From the NCBI GenBank assembly GCA_019750135.1, contig JAIEOV010000091.1, forward strand, positions 1 to 64,000: a stretch of 64,000 nucleotides of DNA, in the 5' to 3' direction. The first letter of the stretch is position 1; the number at the start of each line of letters is the position of its first letter. Below, one piece after another: positions 6,839 through 16,438 of this stretch. The position numbers were made by a program, and so were the translations under genes. This DNA comes from Reyranella sp. (lineage in GTDB: Bacteria; Pseudomonadota; Alphaproteobacteria; Reyranellales; Reyranellaceae). The notes beneath the pieces are model-generated. The model did not search any database. It was not told where the DNA came from and saw only the letters and a list, made by a program, of their open reading frames with translations.

Positions 6839-7807
6839 CTAACCCTGCGCCAGCCCTGCCTTGATCAGCAACGGCTTCACCTCGACATAGTACTTCTCGG
6901 CGAAGGCGCGGTACTCGGCCGGGTTCTTGTACCACGGCAGCTGGAGGAACTGCTCCAGATACGCGTTGACCTTGGGCTCGCCCATCGCATCCTTGAAGGC
7001 GAGGTAGATCGAATCGACGACTTCCGGCGGCATGCCCTTGGGGCCGACGATGCCGTAGGGGCTCTGTCCCACGACGTTGATGCCGCGCTCGATCAGGGTC
7101 GGCGTGTCCTTGTACTTGGCGATGCGCTGCTCGGTCGCCATGGCGAGGATGCGGCACTGGCCGTTGTCGACGAACGGCGCCCATTGCGCGGCGTCGGCCA
7201 GGAAGTGCACTTGGTCGCTGAGCAGCGCCTGCATCCACTCTGCACCGCCCTTGTAGGGCACGTGGGTGAACTTCGCGCCGGTCACCTGCTCGACCTCGAT
7301 CATCATGAGCTGGCCGGTGCCGCCGATGCCCGAGGTCCCGAAATTGTACTTCTCGGGCTCCTTCTTGCCGGCGGCGATCAGCTCCTCGAGCGTCTGCCAC
7401 GGCGCCGTCGACTTCACGACGATGCCCATGGTGTAGCCGGACAGCCCGCTGATGTAGGTGAAGTCCTTCAGCGGATCCCAGTTGGTCTTCTGGTAGTGCG
7501 GGTAGCGCAGGCTGTTGATGCTCATGCAGGCGAGCGTCTGGCCGTCCGGCTTGGCGTTGAGCAGCATGGCGGGCGCCAGCGTGCCGGCAGCGCCGGCCTT
7601 GATGTCGACGATGACCTGCTGGCCCAGCACCTTCGAGACCGTCTCGCCGAGCATGCGGATGTGCACGTCGGTGACGCCGCCCGCGGCGAATGGATTGTAG
7701 ATCGTGATCGGCTTCTCCGGCTTCCAACGGGCCTGGCCACGGGCAACCATCGGCGCACTGAGAGCGGTGGCGCCGGCGAGGGCGGTGAAATGGCGACGCT
7801 TAAGCAA
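6839..7807 (-). CDS. Bug/TctC-family tripartite tricarboxylate transporter binding protein
   Basis: A 322-residue periplasmic protein. The signal peptide MLKRRHFTALAGATALSA, ending about ARGQA, has a twin-arginine-like start. The mature domain has the family features KPITIYNPFAAGGVTDVHIRMLGE, VDIKAGAAGTLAPAML and YNFGTSGIGGTGQLMM. No TctA/TctB membrane genes are nearby, which is usual for Bug proteins, and the ligand (often a carboxylate) cannot be read from the sequence. It leads the run with the two Lin0512 genes. Confidence 0.9.
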   Translation of the reverse strand: MLKRRHFTALAGATALSAPMVARGQARWKPEKPITIYNPFAAGGVTDVHIRMLGETVSKVLGQQVIVDIKAGAAGTLAPAMLLNAKPDGQTLACMSINSLRYPHYQKTNWDPLKDFTYISGLSGYTMGIVVKSTAPWQTLEELIAAGKKEPEKYNFGTSGIGGTGQLMMIEVEQVTGAKFTHVPYKGGAEWMQALLSDQVHFLADAAQWAPFVDNGQCRILAMATEQRIAKYKDTPTLIERGINVVGQSPYGIVGPKGMPPEVVDSIYLAFKDAMGEPKVNAYLEQFLQLPWYKNPAEYRAFAEKYYVEVKPLLIKAGLAQG

Positions 7808-7830
7808 GATCTTCCTCCTGGCTCACAGCA

Positions 7831-7855
7831 AGACGGCCGCCCGTGGCGGCCGTCT
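7831..7855 (-). terminator. Hairpin between DoxX and Bug genes
   Basis: A perfect 11-bp stem, AGACGGCCGCC (7831-7841) with GGCGGCCGTCT (7845-7855), and the loop CGT. It lies after the DoxX stop (7890) and before the Bug gene start (7807) on the minus strand. Only a weak T run follows, so it may be a terminator or a processing/stability hairpin. Confidence 0.55.
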
Positions 7856-7889
7856 CCCATGCTTACAGTCGAAATGAAGCAGCGTTAAG

Positions 7890-8288
7890 CTACCTCTTTC
7901 GCATGGCGTCCAAGCTCCACGGGCCGGGGCCGGCGAGCGCCAGATAGAGGAAGACGAAGCAATAGAGCACCGCGAGCTCACCGCGGTTGAGGATCGGGAA
8001 GAAGCCCTGCGGCGCGTGCACCATGAAGTAGGCGACCGCTGTCATGCCGGAAGCCACGAACGCGGCCGGCCGGCTGAACAGCCCGATGACCAGAAGGATG
8101 CCGCAGACGAACTCGATGAAGCCAGCGTAGCCGGGCATCGACATCAGGTTGAAGTTCGGGGGCACCGCTCCGGCCGGGAACTTCAGCAGCTTGCCAGTTC
8201 CGTGCTGCAAGAAGAGCAGGCCGGCCATGATGCGCAGGATACTCAGCAGGCGCGGGGACCACGCGGCCGCCAGTGCGTCGATATTCAT
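7890..8288 (-). CDS. DoxX-family membrane protein
   Basis: A 132-residue protein starting at ATG 8288, with GGAGATACAGTC upstream. Four hydrophobic segments are seen (about residues 14-32, 53-72, 79-95 and 104-122). The family signature is in LRIMAGLLFLQHGTGKLLKF, followed by GYAGFIEFVCGILLVIGLFSRPAAF. DoxX proteins are inner-membrane proteins linked to redox or thiosulfate metabolism, mostly unproven. It is divergent from the ABC importer operon that starts at 8508. Confidence 0.85.
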   Translation of the reverse strand: MNIDALAAAWSPRLLSILRIMAGLLFLQHGTGKLLKFPAGAVPPNFNLMSMPGYAGFIEFVCGILLVIGLFSRPAAFVASGMTAVAYFMVHAPQGFFPILNRGELAVLYCFVFLYLALAGPGPWSLDAMRKR

Positions 8289-8507
8289 GACTGTATCTCC
8301 GTTTTCGGAATTGATGCGCGAATCATGTGCGCGCTCGCATCTTTCGACAAGCGGTTGCGACAGTGACGAAGTCACAGTTGCGTAAGCCGCTCGCAGTCGT
8401 GCTGCGGTTTGCTATAGTCCGCGCCCTGACCGGACCAAAGAGCCGGCGACTGGTACATCGGTACGAGTGGTAAAGGGCGGCTTCGGCTGCCCGTGCGTGG
8501 AGGAAGT

Positions 8508-9560
<1,053 letters not shown>

Positions 9561-9605
9561 GATCGGGGAGTGAAGTCAGCGTAGAGTCAACGGAGGAAAC
9601 GAAAA

Positions 9606-10934
9606 ATGGTGTTCATTATCAGGCGTCGCCAGACAATGGCGTTGGGGGCCGCGGCGGCGGCGATGGCGCTGGCGCGCCAGGCAAGTGCGCAGGAGATTCC
9701 GACGGCGAACGTGCCGGCGCCGAAGCTCGAGCCGGAGAAGGGCGCGTCGCTGCGCATCCTGCGTCCGGCGCGCTTCGTCGAGCCGGATGAGGTCATCTTC
9801 CGTGCCAACACCGCGAAGTTCGCCAAGGACACCGGCATCGATGTCCGCGTCGACTTCGTCGGCTGGGAAGACCTGCGCCAGCAGGCCGCCGTGTCGGCCA
9901 ACACCGGCGCCGGCCCCGACATCGTGCTCGGCTGGGCCGAGGATCCGCACGTCTACGCCGACAAGGTCTCCGAGCTCAGCGACGTCGCCGAATATCTCGG
10001 CAAGAAGTACGGCGGCTGGATGTTCCTCGGCGAGAAGTACGGCAAGAAGGCCGGCACCAACAACTGGATCGGCCTGCCGTTCGGCGGCTCGACCGGCCCG
10101 ATCGTGTATCGCAAGTCGGCGGTCAAGGAAGCGGGCTTCGACAAGATCCCCGACGGCCACGCCGACTTCCTCAAGCTCTGCCAGGGCCTGAAGAAGGCCA
10201 ACAAGCCGGCGGGTTTCGCACTGGGCAACGCCGTCGGCGACGGCAACGGCTTCGCCAACTGGCTGATCTGGTCGCACGGCGGCTACCTGGTCGACGAGAA
10301 CGGCAAGGTCGCGATCAACAGCAAGGAGACGATCGCGGCGCTGAAGTATCTCAAGGACCTGTTCCCGACCTTTGCGGCGGGCACGCTGTCCTGGGGCGAC
10401 GTCAGCAACAACCGCGCCTTCGCCGCCAACGAGCTGTTCCTGACGGCCAACGGCGTGTCGCTGTACTTCGCGCTGAAGAACGACCCGGCGACCAAGGCGA
10501 TCGCCGAGGACACCGATCATGCGCCGCTGATGAAGGGCGCGATCGACAAGCAGCCGCAGTCGGCGCTGGTGCTGAACGCCATGCTGTTCAAGCACTCCAA
10601 GTTCCAGAACGCGGCCAAGGCCTACCTGACCTACATGATGGAGGCCGAGCAGTACAATACGTGGCTGACCGGATGCCTCGGCTACTGGGCCCACCCGCTC
10701 AAGGCCTACAATTCCAGCAAGGTGTGGGACAGCGATCCCAAGCTCGCGGTCTACCGCGAGGGCATGAACAACCAGTTCTGGACGGGCTACAAGGGCCCGA
10801 TCACCCAGGCGGCCGGCACTGTCGCGGCCGAATACATCCTGGTGCAGATGTGCGCCTCGGTGGCCTCGGGCTCGGCGACGCCCGAGGAGGCCGCCAAGGA
10901 AGCCGAGCGCCGCACGCGCCGCTACTACCGCTGA
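9606..10934 (+). CDS. Extracellular solute-binding protein, family 1 (sugar type)
   Basis: A 442-residue protein with a signal peptide (RRRQTMALGAAAAAMALARQASAQ). It has the fold of family 1 carbohydrate-binding proteins: LRILRPARFVEPDEVIFR, VDFVGWEDLRQQAAV, GPDIVLGWAEDPH, WIGLPFGGSTGPIVYRKS and FKHSKFQNAAKAYLTYMME. It is the second gene of the importer operon, 45 nt after the ATPase, with GGAGGAAACGAAAA before the start. The ligand is unknown; sugars, polyols or glycerol phosphodiesters are typical. A strong hairpin follows at 10942-10971. Confidence 0.9.
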   Translation: MVFIIRRRQTMALGAAAAAMALARQASAQEIPTANVPAPKLEPEKGASLRILRPARFVEPDEVIFRANTAKFAKDTGIDVRVDFVGWEDLRQQAAVSANTGAGPDIVLGWAEDPHVYADKVSELSDVAEYLGKKYGGWMFLGEKYGKKAGTNNWIGLPFGGSTGPIVYRKSAVKEAGFDKIPDGHADFLKLCQGLKKANKPAGFALGNAVGDGNGFANWLIWSHGGYLVDENGKVAINSKETIAALKYLKDLFPTFAAGTLSWGDVSNNRAFAANELFLTANGVSLYFALKNDPATKAIAEDTDHAPLMKGAIDKQPQSALVLNAMLFKHSKFQNAAKAYLTYMMEAEQYNTWLTGCLGYWAHPLKAYNSSKVWDSDPKLAVYREGMNNQFWTGYKGPITQAAGTVAAEYILVQMCASVASGSATPEEAAKEAERRTRRYYR

Positions 10935-10941
10935 GTAAGGA

Positions 10942-10971
10942 GCGGCGCGGCCGGAGATCCGGCCGCGCCGC
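10942..10971 (+). promoter_or_regulatory. Intra-operon hairpin after the binding-protein gene
   Basis: A perfect 13-bp stem (10942-10954 with 10959-10971) and the loop AGAT lie in the 58-nt gap between the binding protein and the first permease. No T run follows. Such hairpins in importer operons commonly protect the upstream mRNA and raise binding-protein levels relative to the permeases; partial termination is the alternative. Confidence 0.65.
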
Positions 10972-10992
10972 CATTCCTGCCCCGGAGTTCAG

Positions 10993-11949
10993 ATGACCGT
11001 CGCCACCGTATCCGACTGGAGCCGCAGCCGCCCGCAACAGGGGTGGTTCAGCCGGCTGCTCGACTACAAGCCGCTGCTGATCTTCCTCTGCCTGCTGCCC
11101 GCAGGCGGCCTGCTGATGGTGTTCCTGACCTATCCGCTGGGCCTCGGCGTCTGGCTCGCCTTCACCGACACCAAGATCGGCCGCTCGGGCCAGTATGTCG
11201 GCCTGGAGAACTTCGAGTACCTGCTCGAGGACCCGCTGTTCTGGAAGGCGGTGTTCTACAGCGTGTTCTATACGAGCGTCGCGACCTTCGGGAAGTTCGC
11301 GCTCGGCCTGTGGCTGGCCCTGCTGCTGAACAACCACGTGCCGTTCAAGAGCCTGCTGCGCGCAATCATCCTGCTGCCGTGGATCGTGCCGACCGTGCTG
11401 TCGGCCATTGCCTTCTGGTGGATCTACGATCCGCAGTTCTCGATCCTGTCCTATCTCGCCGTCGACGTGCTCGGCATCCGCAGCACGCCCTTCGACTTCC
11501 TGAGCACGGTATGGCCGGCGCGCTGGTCGCTGATCGCGGCCAACATTTGGCGCGGCATCCCGTTCGTGGCGATCTCGCTGCTCGCCGGCCTGCAGACCAT
11601 CTCGCCTTCGCTGTACGAGGCGGCCCTGCTCGACGGTTCGACGGCCTGGCAGCGCTTCCGCTACATCACCTTCCCGCTGCTGATGCCGATCCTAGCGATC
11701 GTCATGACCTTCTCGATCATCTTCACCTTCACCGACTTCCAGCTGGTCTATGCGATCACCCGCGGCGGTCCGGTGAACTCCACCCATCTCATGGCAACCC
11801 TGGCCTTCCAGCGCGGCATCGCCGGCGGCGAGCTGGGCGAGGGCGCGGCGATCGCGGTCTCGATGATCCCGTTCCTGGTGTTCGCCACCTTGTTCAGCTA
11901 CTTCGCGCTGGCGCGTCGCAAGTGGCAGCAGGGAGAAGCCAATGACTGA
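10993..11949 (+). CDS. ABC sugar-type permease (MalF/UgpA family)
   Basis: A 318-residue inner-membrane protein with about six transmembrane segments, the first at about residues 25-50 (LLIFLCLLPAGGLLMVFLTYPLG). The permease coupling loop (EAA motif) is YEAALLDGSTAWQRFRYITFPLLMP. It is the third gene of the importer operon. Its end overlaps the next permease start by 8 nt, indicating translational coupling. It should pair with the second permease to form the translocation channel. Confidence 0.9.
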   Translation: MTVATVSDWSRSRPQQGWFSRLLDYKPLLIFLCLLPAGGLLMVFLTYPLGLGVWLAFTDTKIGRSGQYVGLENFEYLLEDPLFWKAVFYSVFYTSVATFGKFALGLWLALLLNNHVPFKSLLRAIILLPWIVPTVLSAIAFWWIYDPQFSILSYLAVDVLGIRSTPFDFLSTVWPARWSLIAANIWRGIPFVAISLLAGLQTISPSLYEAALLDGSTAWQRFRYITFPLLMPILAIVMTFSIIFTFTDFQLVYAITRGGPVNSTHLMATLAFQRGIAGGELGEGAAIAVSMIPFLVFATLFSYFALARRKWQQGEAND

Positions 11950-12856
11950 CGCCCCCCTAAATCAGCCAGCCGGCAACGAGACCCAGTCCACAGCGACCGT
12001 CGCGCCGGAGCAGATGGCGTGGGACAGCCGCGCGCGGCGCATGGTGACGATCTACCTGCCGCTCGTCTGCTTCGTCATCATCCTGCTGTTCCCATTCTAT
12101 TGGATGACGGTGACGTCGTTCAAACCCAACGCCGAGCTCTACGACTACAAGACCCACAATCCGTTCTGGATCACCAGCCCGACGCTCGACCACATCTACA
12201 AGCTCCTGTTCCAGACGGCCTATCCGAAGTGGCTGATGACGACGATGGTCGTGGCGGTCTGCGCGACCTTCCTGTCGCTGCTGTCCAGTGTCCTGGCGGC
12301 CTACGCGATCCAGCGCCTGCGCTTCAGAGGCAGCCAGTATGTCGGGCTCGGCATCTATCTCGCCTATCTGGTGCCGCCCTCGATCCTGTTCATTCCGCTC
12401 GCCACCACGGTCTACCAGCTCGGCCTGTTCGACTCGCCGCTCGCTTTGATCCTGACCTATCCGACGTTCCTCGTGCCGTTCTGCACTTGGCTGCTGATCG
12501 GCTACTTCAAGTCGATTCCCTATGAACTCGAGGAATGCGCCCTGATCGATGGCGCCACGCGCCTGCAGATCTTGCGACGCATTACCTTGCCGCTCGCCGT
12601 GCCTGGCCTGATCTCCGCAGGAATCTTCTCGTTCACCCTGTCGTGGAACGAGTTCATCTATTCCCTGGCCTTCATCCAGAGCAGCGAAAAGAAGACGGTG
12701 CCGGTGGCGATCCTGACGGAACTGGTTTCGGGCGACGTCTACCAGTGGGGCGCGCTGATGGCGGGATCGCTGCTGGGCTCGCTGCCGGTGGCGATCTTCT
12801 ACTCGTTCTTCGTCGACTACTACGTCTCCTCGCTCACCGGTGCGGTGAAGGAATAG
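11942..12856 (+). CDS. ABC sugar-type permease (MalG/UgpE family)
   Basis: A 304-residue inner-membrane protein. After a hydrophilic N-terminus of about 35 residues come six likely transmembrane segments. The coupling loop is LEECALIDGATRLQILRRITLPLAVPG, followed by FSFTLSWNEFIYSLAF, typical of the MalG branch. It is the last gene of the importer operon and overlaps the preceding permease by 8 nt. Its final 37 nt overlap the tail of a small proline-rich gene on the other strand. Confidence 0.9.
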   Translation: MTDAPLNQPAGNETQSTATVAPEQMAWDSRARRMVTIYLPLVCFVIILLFPFYWMTVTSFKPNAELYDYKTHNPFWITSPTLDHIYKLLFQTAYPKWLMTTMVVAVCATFLSLLSSVLAAYAIQRLRFRGSQYVGLGIYLAYLVPPSILFIPLATTVYQLGLFDSPLALILTYPTFLVPFCTWLLIGYFKSIPYELEECALIDGATRLQILRRITLPLAVPGLISAGIFSFTLSWNEFIYSLAFIQSSEKKTVPVAILTELVSGDVYQWGALMAGSLLGSLPVAIFYSFFVDYYVSSLTGAVKE

Positions 12857-13014
12857 TCTCGGGCTACCGGCGTCGGCGGGCCGTTCGGATGAGACGGCGC
12901 AGGCGGTACGTCTTCCGGTGACGGTCCGCCGGGCTGCGGCAACTCTGGTGGGATCGGATCGGCCTTGCCCGGCGGTGGCGGCACCTGTGCTGGCTCGCGC
13001 GGTGGTCTCGTCAT
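12820..13014 (-). CDS. Small proline-rich protein, unknown function
   Basis: A 64-residue protein, about one third proline, with the repeated flavour PPPPGKADPIPPELPQ. Low complexity, no signal peptide, no membrane segment. ATG 13014 is preceded by GGGAGAGCGAC, a good ribosome site, and the gene begins just after a terminator serving the gene before it on this strand. These points support a real gene, although compositional bias makes the call less certain. It overlaps the end of the permease gene on the other strand (convergent). Confidence 0.55.
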   Translation of the reverse strand: MTRPPREPAQVPPPPGKADPIPPELPQPGGPSPEDVPPAPSHPNGPPTPVARDYSFTAPVSEET

Positions 13015-13030
13015 GTCGCTCTCCCTTGTA

Positions 13031-13061
13031 AAAGGAATGCCCGCCGGTCGGCGGGCATTCC
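13031..13061 (-). terminator. Intrinsic terminator of the Gln-rich gene
   Basis: A perfect 12-bp GC-rich stem (13034-13045 with 13050-13061) has the loop GGTC. Read on the minus strand it is followed by TTTT at 13030-13033. It lies 22 nt after the stop of the Gln-rich gene and before the start of the proline-rich gene. Confidence 0.8.
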
Positions 13062-13082
13062 CTTCGTGGTCAAGATCAGGCC

Positions 13083-13253
13083 CTATTCATCGGTCTGCTG
13101 GGGATTCGGCTTCTGGGCCGGCTGCTGGTTGGGCTGTTGGTTCGGCTGCTGCCGATTCTGGCGCTGCTGCTGCTCACGCTGTTGGCGCTCGCGTTGCTGC
13201 TGGTCACGGTCCTGTTGGGACTGCTGCGGGTTGCGGTCCTTGGGATCGTTCAT
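13083..13253 (-). CDS. Small glutamine-rich protein, unknown function
   Basis: A 56-residue protein made almost only of Gln, Arg, Asn, Pro and Asp (MNDPKDRNPQQSQQDRDQQQ and then QQPNQQPNQQPAQKP). It is presumably disordered. ATG 13253 has GGAGGGCTAGCG upstream, an excellent ribosome site, and a clear intrinsic terminator follows the stop, so it is likely expressed despite its low complexity. Its function is unknown. A +1-frame shadow on the other strand is not credible. Confidence 0.6.
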   Translation of the reverse strand: MNDPKDRNPQQSQQDRDQQQRERQQREQQQRQNRQQPNQQPNQQPAQKPNPQQTDE

Positions 13254-13388
13254 CGCTAGCCCTCCATGGCGATTCGACGGCGCCCGGGATTGAGCGCCGT
13301 CACCTTCAGGAACGCACCCCCGACGCAACGGGTTGCCCGCCGTCTCGTTCACTCGGGACACCCGGCCCACGGGATATGGAGGCGCGTG

Positions 13389-13847
13389 ATGACCAGAAAA
13401 TCTGCATTTGCCGTGCTCGTGGCGTCCTGCGCTGTCCTGCCGGCAACCGGCTGGGCCGCGTCGGAGGCCGACTGCGCGGCGCAGTGGAAGAGCGCCGACG
13501 GCAACAACGACGGCGTGCTGGTCGGCCCCGAGGCGGATCGCTACCTCGCCTATTATCGCGTGCGTGCCCAGGTGACGCCGGTCGACGGCCGCATCAGCCA
13601 GCAGGAATTCATGAAGTCCTGCGAGAACGACGTCTTCATGGCCAAGGCGTCCGAGGCCGGCGCGCCGCTCAAGGGCGCCAACAGCTTCACCGAAGGACAG
13701 GCCAAGGATCGCGCGCTCGCCGCCGGACTGACCAGCGTGTCGTGGCTCGCCAAGGATGGTGACGGCATCTGGCGAGGCAGCGCGATGAAGGACGGCAAGA
13801 GCGTCAAGGTCGCCGTCGATTTCAAGGGCAACGTCGTCAGCCAGTAG
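13389..13847 (+). CDS. Secreted protein with EF-hand-like loop
   Basis: A 152-residue protein. The signal peptide MTRKSAFAVLVASCAVLPATGWAA is followed by DCAAQWKSADGNNDGVLVGPEADRYL. The acidic DGNNDGVL loop resembles a single calcium-binding EF-hand, and a second polar loop sits at VDGRISQQEF. The C-terminus VKVAVDFKGNVVSQ is beta-like. ATG 13389 is chosen because it gives a clean signal peptide, although the frame is open upstream. It lies 10 nt before the stress-protein gene, in one likely operon. Function unknown. Confidence 0.75.
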   Translation: MTRKSAFAVLVASCAVLPATGWAASEADCAAQWKSADGNNDGVLVGPEADRYLAYYRVRAQVTPVDGRISQQEFMKSCENDVFMAKASEAGAPLKGANSFTEGQAKDRALAAGLTSVSWLAKDGDGIWRGSAMKDGKSVKVAVDFKGNVVSQ

Positions 13848-13857
13848 GAGCTCGATC

Positions 13858-14445
13858 ATGCAGACCATCACGCGCGTCTATGACACCTATGGCCAGGCCC
13901 GCCAGGCCGTGGCGGACCTCGAAACATCCGGCATCAAGAGCTCGGACATCAACCTGATCGCCAACAAGTACATCTGCGACGAGACCGCCCGCATCGAGGA
14001 GTCGTCGGCGGCAGGACCGAGCGCCGGCGTCGGTGCGGCCCTCGGCGGCACGGCGGGCCTTCTGGCCGGGCTCGGCATCATTGCCATTCCGGGACTTGGT
14101 CCTGTGGTTGCGGCCGGCGCGCTTGCAGCGACGGCGCTTGGCGCCGCGGCCGGTGCGGTGACCGGCGGCGTGGTCGGTGCGCTGGTCAGCTCGGGCGTGC
14201 CGGAGGAGGAAGCGCATGTCTATTGCGAAGCCGTGCGCCGCGGCGGCACCTTGGTCAGCGTGCGCGCGGCCGACGACAACGTGGCCTATGTGCAGCAGAT
14301 CATGAACCGCCATCGGCCGATCGATCCGATCGAGCGGCGTGGCGTCTATCGCGGTCAGGGCTGGACGCGCTTCGATCCGGCGAGCCGGCCCTACCAGCCG
14401 AGCGATGCCGAGATCCAGAGGATGCGCACGCCGTATCAGAATTGA
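13858..14445 (+). CDS. General stress protein 17M-like (YflT domain) protein
   Basis: A 195-residue protein. The N-terminal alpha/beta part (ITRVYDTYGQARQAVADLETSGI, then SSDINLIAN) fits the YflT/general-stress-17M fold. A long Gly/Ala-rich hydrophobic stretch at about residues 58-120 (AALGGTAGLLAGLGIIAIPGL) could insert in a membrane. A second short domain follows (EEEAHVYCEAVRRGGTLVSV). The ribosome site overlaps the stop region of the upstream secreted protein (GTAGGAGCTCGATC). Its role is probably in envelope or general stress; no reaction is known. Confidence 0.8.
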   Translation: MQTITRVYDTYGQARQAVADLETSGIKSSDINLIANKYICDETARIEESSAAGPSAGVGAALGGTAGLLAGLGIIAIPGLGPVVAAGALAATALGAAAGAVTGGVVGALVSSGVPEEEAHVYCEAVRRGGTLVSVRAADDNVAYVQQIMNRHRPIDPIERRGVYRGQGWTRFDPASRPYQPSDAEIQRMRTPYQN

Positions 14446-14454
14446 TGTCTTGAG

Positions 14455-15429
14455 TCAGTTCTCCGGTACCTTGCCGATGCGCTCGACCGCGACCTTGAGC
14501 CTTGCAGCGTCGCGGTCGAGGAACGTCTTGAACTGCGGCGCGTCGAGATAGGCGATCGGCGTCTCGACCTTGTCCATCGCTTCCTTGAATTCCGGATCCT
14601 CGACGGTGCGCTTCACCAGCTCGCGCAGCGCCGTCATCACCGGCTGCGGCGTGGCGGCCGGTGCGAACAGTCCCGACCAGATATAGAAGGTGGCGTCGTA
14701 GCCCAGCTCCTTCATGCTGGGCACGTCGGGCATTGCCGCCAGGCGCTTGTCGCCCCACACCGCGAGCGCGCGCATCTTGCCGGCTTTGATCTGGCCGATC
14801 GCCGGCGCGGGTCCCGAGGCCAGCGCATCGATCTGCCCGCCGAGCAATGCGGCCACGGCCGGGCCGCCGCCCTGATAGGGGATGTGGAACAGCTTGATGT
14901 CGGCGGCCTGGGCGAAGATTTCCATCGCCACGTGCAGCGTGCCGTAGACGCCCGAGGAGCCGTAGTTGATCGTGCCGGGCTTGGCCTTGGCCGCGTCGAC
15001 GAGGTCCTTCAGCGTCTTGTAGGGACCGTCGGCGCGCACGACCAGCACCGTCGGATCGGCGCTGATCAGGGCGACGGGCGCGAACTGGTCGAGTTCGTAG
15101 GCCGCCGGCCGTCCCTGCAGGCGATCGGCCACCGGCAGCACCGAGATCGAGGACAGCGCCAGCAGCAGCGTGTAGCCGTCGGGCGTGGCGCGTGCGGCTT
15201 GCGCGGCGCCCACCGAGCCGCCGGCGCCGGGCTTGTTCACCACCACGACCGATTGCTTGGCCAGCCGACCCATCACGTGGGCGAGCGGCCGGGCGGTGAT
15301 GTCGGCGACGCCGCCCGGCGGGAAGGGCACGAACATCTGCACGGGTTTGGACGGCCAGGCATCCTGCGCCTGAGCAGGACGCAGCGCCGGCAACACCAAG
15401 CCCGCGGCAACGAGCGTTCGCCGCTTCAT
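14455..15429 (-). CDS. Bug/TctC-family solute-binding protein
   Basis: A 324-residue periplasmic binding protein with a signal peptide (MKRRTLVAAGLVLPALRPAQAQ). Family features are PSKPVQMFVPFPPGGVADITARPL, VNKPGAGGSVGAAQAARA and YGSSGVYGTLHVAMEIF. It is a distant paralogue of the protein at 6839-7807. No membrane subunit is nearby, and the ligand is unknown. It is convergent with the stress-protein gene, with a 9-nt gap. Confidence 0.9.
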   Translation of the reverse strand: MKRRTLVAAGLVLPALRPAQAQDAWPSKPVQMFVPFPPGGVADITARPLAHVMGRLAKQSVVVVNKPGAGGSVGAAQAARATPDGYTLLLALSSISVLPVADRLQGRPAAYELDQFAPVALISADPTVLVVRADGPYKTLKDLVDAAKAKPGTINYGSSGVYGTLHVAMEIFAQAADIKLFHIPYQGGGPAVAALLGGQIDALASGPAPAIGQIKAGKMRALAVWGDKRLAAMPDVPSMKELGYDATFYIWSGLFAPAATPQPVMTALRELVKRTVEDPEFKEAMDKVETPIAYLDAPQFKTFLDRDAARLKVAVERIGKVPEN

Positions 15430-15461
15430 CGTTCCCTCCCTTTATTTTTGTCTTCTGTTCC

Positions 15462-16370
15462 TTACTTTGCGCCGGCCTTGGCGGCCCCGGCCTTGGTTCC
15501 GGGATAGGTGGCCGTAAAGCCGAACTCGGTCGTGATCGCGTCGGGCATCGCCACTTTGTCGAGGTCGGAGAGGCCCGCGCCCTTGGCGGGCTTCAGCCCT
15601 AGCACCAGCGGCCCCTTGGGCGCCTTCCAGTCGGTGATGAAGGAGGCGACGGCGTCGAGCTGCTTCAGGGTGTCGGCTCCCTGCTGGGCGGCGAAGGCGG
15701 CGAGGCCGGTCAGCGCGGTCTGCACCAGCTCCTCGGGCTGCACGCCTTCCTCCTTGGCCCAGGCCGGCAGCAGCTTGGCGAGCAGCCCGGTATCGTCGAC
15801 CGTGAGTCCCGCGGTGCGCAGGCGGGCGTCGTCCTTGGCGCCGGCCATGTCGCTGACGCCGTCCACCGCCAGCGACAGGGCGAGCTTGGCCTGGCCGCGC
15901 ATGTTGATCTCCAGCGTCTTGACGTCGAGGACCCTGGTCGCCGGGTCGAGCGTGTAGTCGAGCGCGATGTCGAGCGGCACGTTGGGCACGCCGTAAGGCT
16001 GCAGCGCGGTGAACATCTCGTCGTCGCCGGTCATGCCTTCGAGCTTGAACTTGGCGAAGCGCGGCGCGTCGTTGTCCTTGGCGTCCTTCTTCAGGCGATC
16101 GAAGTCGAGCGCATCGACCGTCACCTTCTGGATCTTGACCGTGCTTTCCTTGTCGCCGGTCGCCGCGTTGGCAGGGATCACGGCGACGACGTCGTTCAAC
16201 ACGAAGCCCGCGGTGCCGAGCGGGGCGGCGTTGGCATAGGTGAAGGTCTTGAACTCGAACTGCGGCTTCAGCTCCTTCTCGAAGCGCTCCAGCCCGTTCT
16301 GCGCCCACGCCGTCGTCGCCAGCAACAACGCCACAAGCGTCGCCGCAACGCCCGCCCAGATCGCCCGCAT
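15462..16370 (-). CDS. Secreted hypothetical protein
   Basis: A 302-residue protein with a signal peptide (MRAIWAGVAATLVALLLATTAWAQ). The mature part is a regular alternation of charged and hydrophobic residues (STVKIQKVTVDALDFDRLKK, LEINMRGQAKLALSLAVDGV), suggesting an extended beta-rich periplasmic fold. It ends in an Ala/Lys-rich tail (KAGAAKAGAK). No family was recognised. It is followed by the Bug-type gene on the same strand, 32 nt away. Confidence 0.8.
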   Translation of the reverse strand: MRAIWAGVAATLVALLLATTAWAQNGLERFEKELKPQFEFKTFTYANAAPLGTAGFVLNDVVAVIPANAATGDKESTVKIQKVTVDALDFDRLKKDAKDNDAPRFAKFKLEGMTGDDEMFTALQPYGVPNVPLDIALDYTLDPATRVLDVKTLEINMRGQAKLALSLAVDGVSDMAGAKDDARLRTAGLTVDDTGLLAKLLPAWAKEEGVQPEELVQTALTGLAAFAAQQGADTLKQLDAVASFITDWKAPKGPLVLGLKPAKGAGLSDLDKVAMPDAITTEFGFTATYPGTKAGAAKAGAK

Positions 16371-16438
16371 GAAAAGACCCCCGTCAGTTGGAGGTCGACC
16401 CTAGCACTGCCCGTTAATAGCGGCGAGCCGCGATCGCG

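Noticed and set aside
8390..8507. TATAGT near 8413 as a promoter for the sugar-type importer
   Set aside because: A -10-like hexamer is present, but no acceptable -35 lies at the right spacing, so I did not list it.
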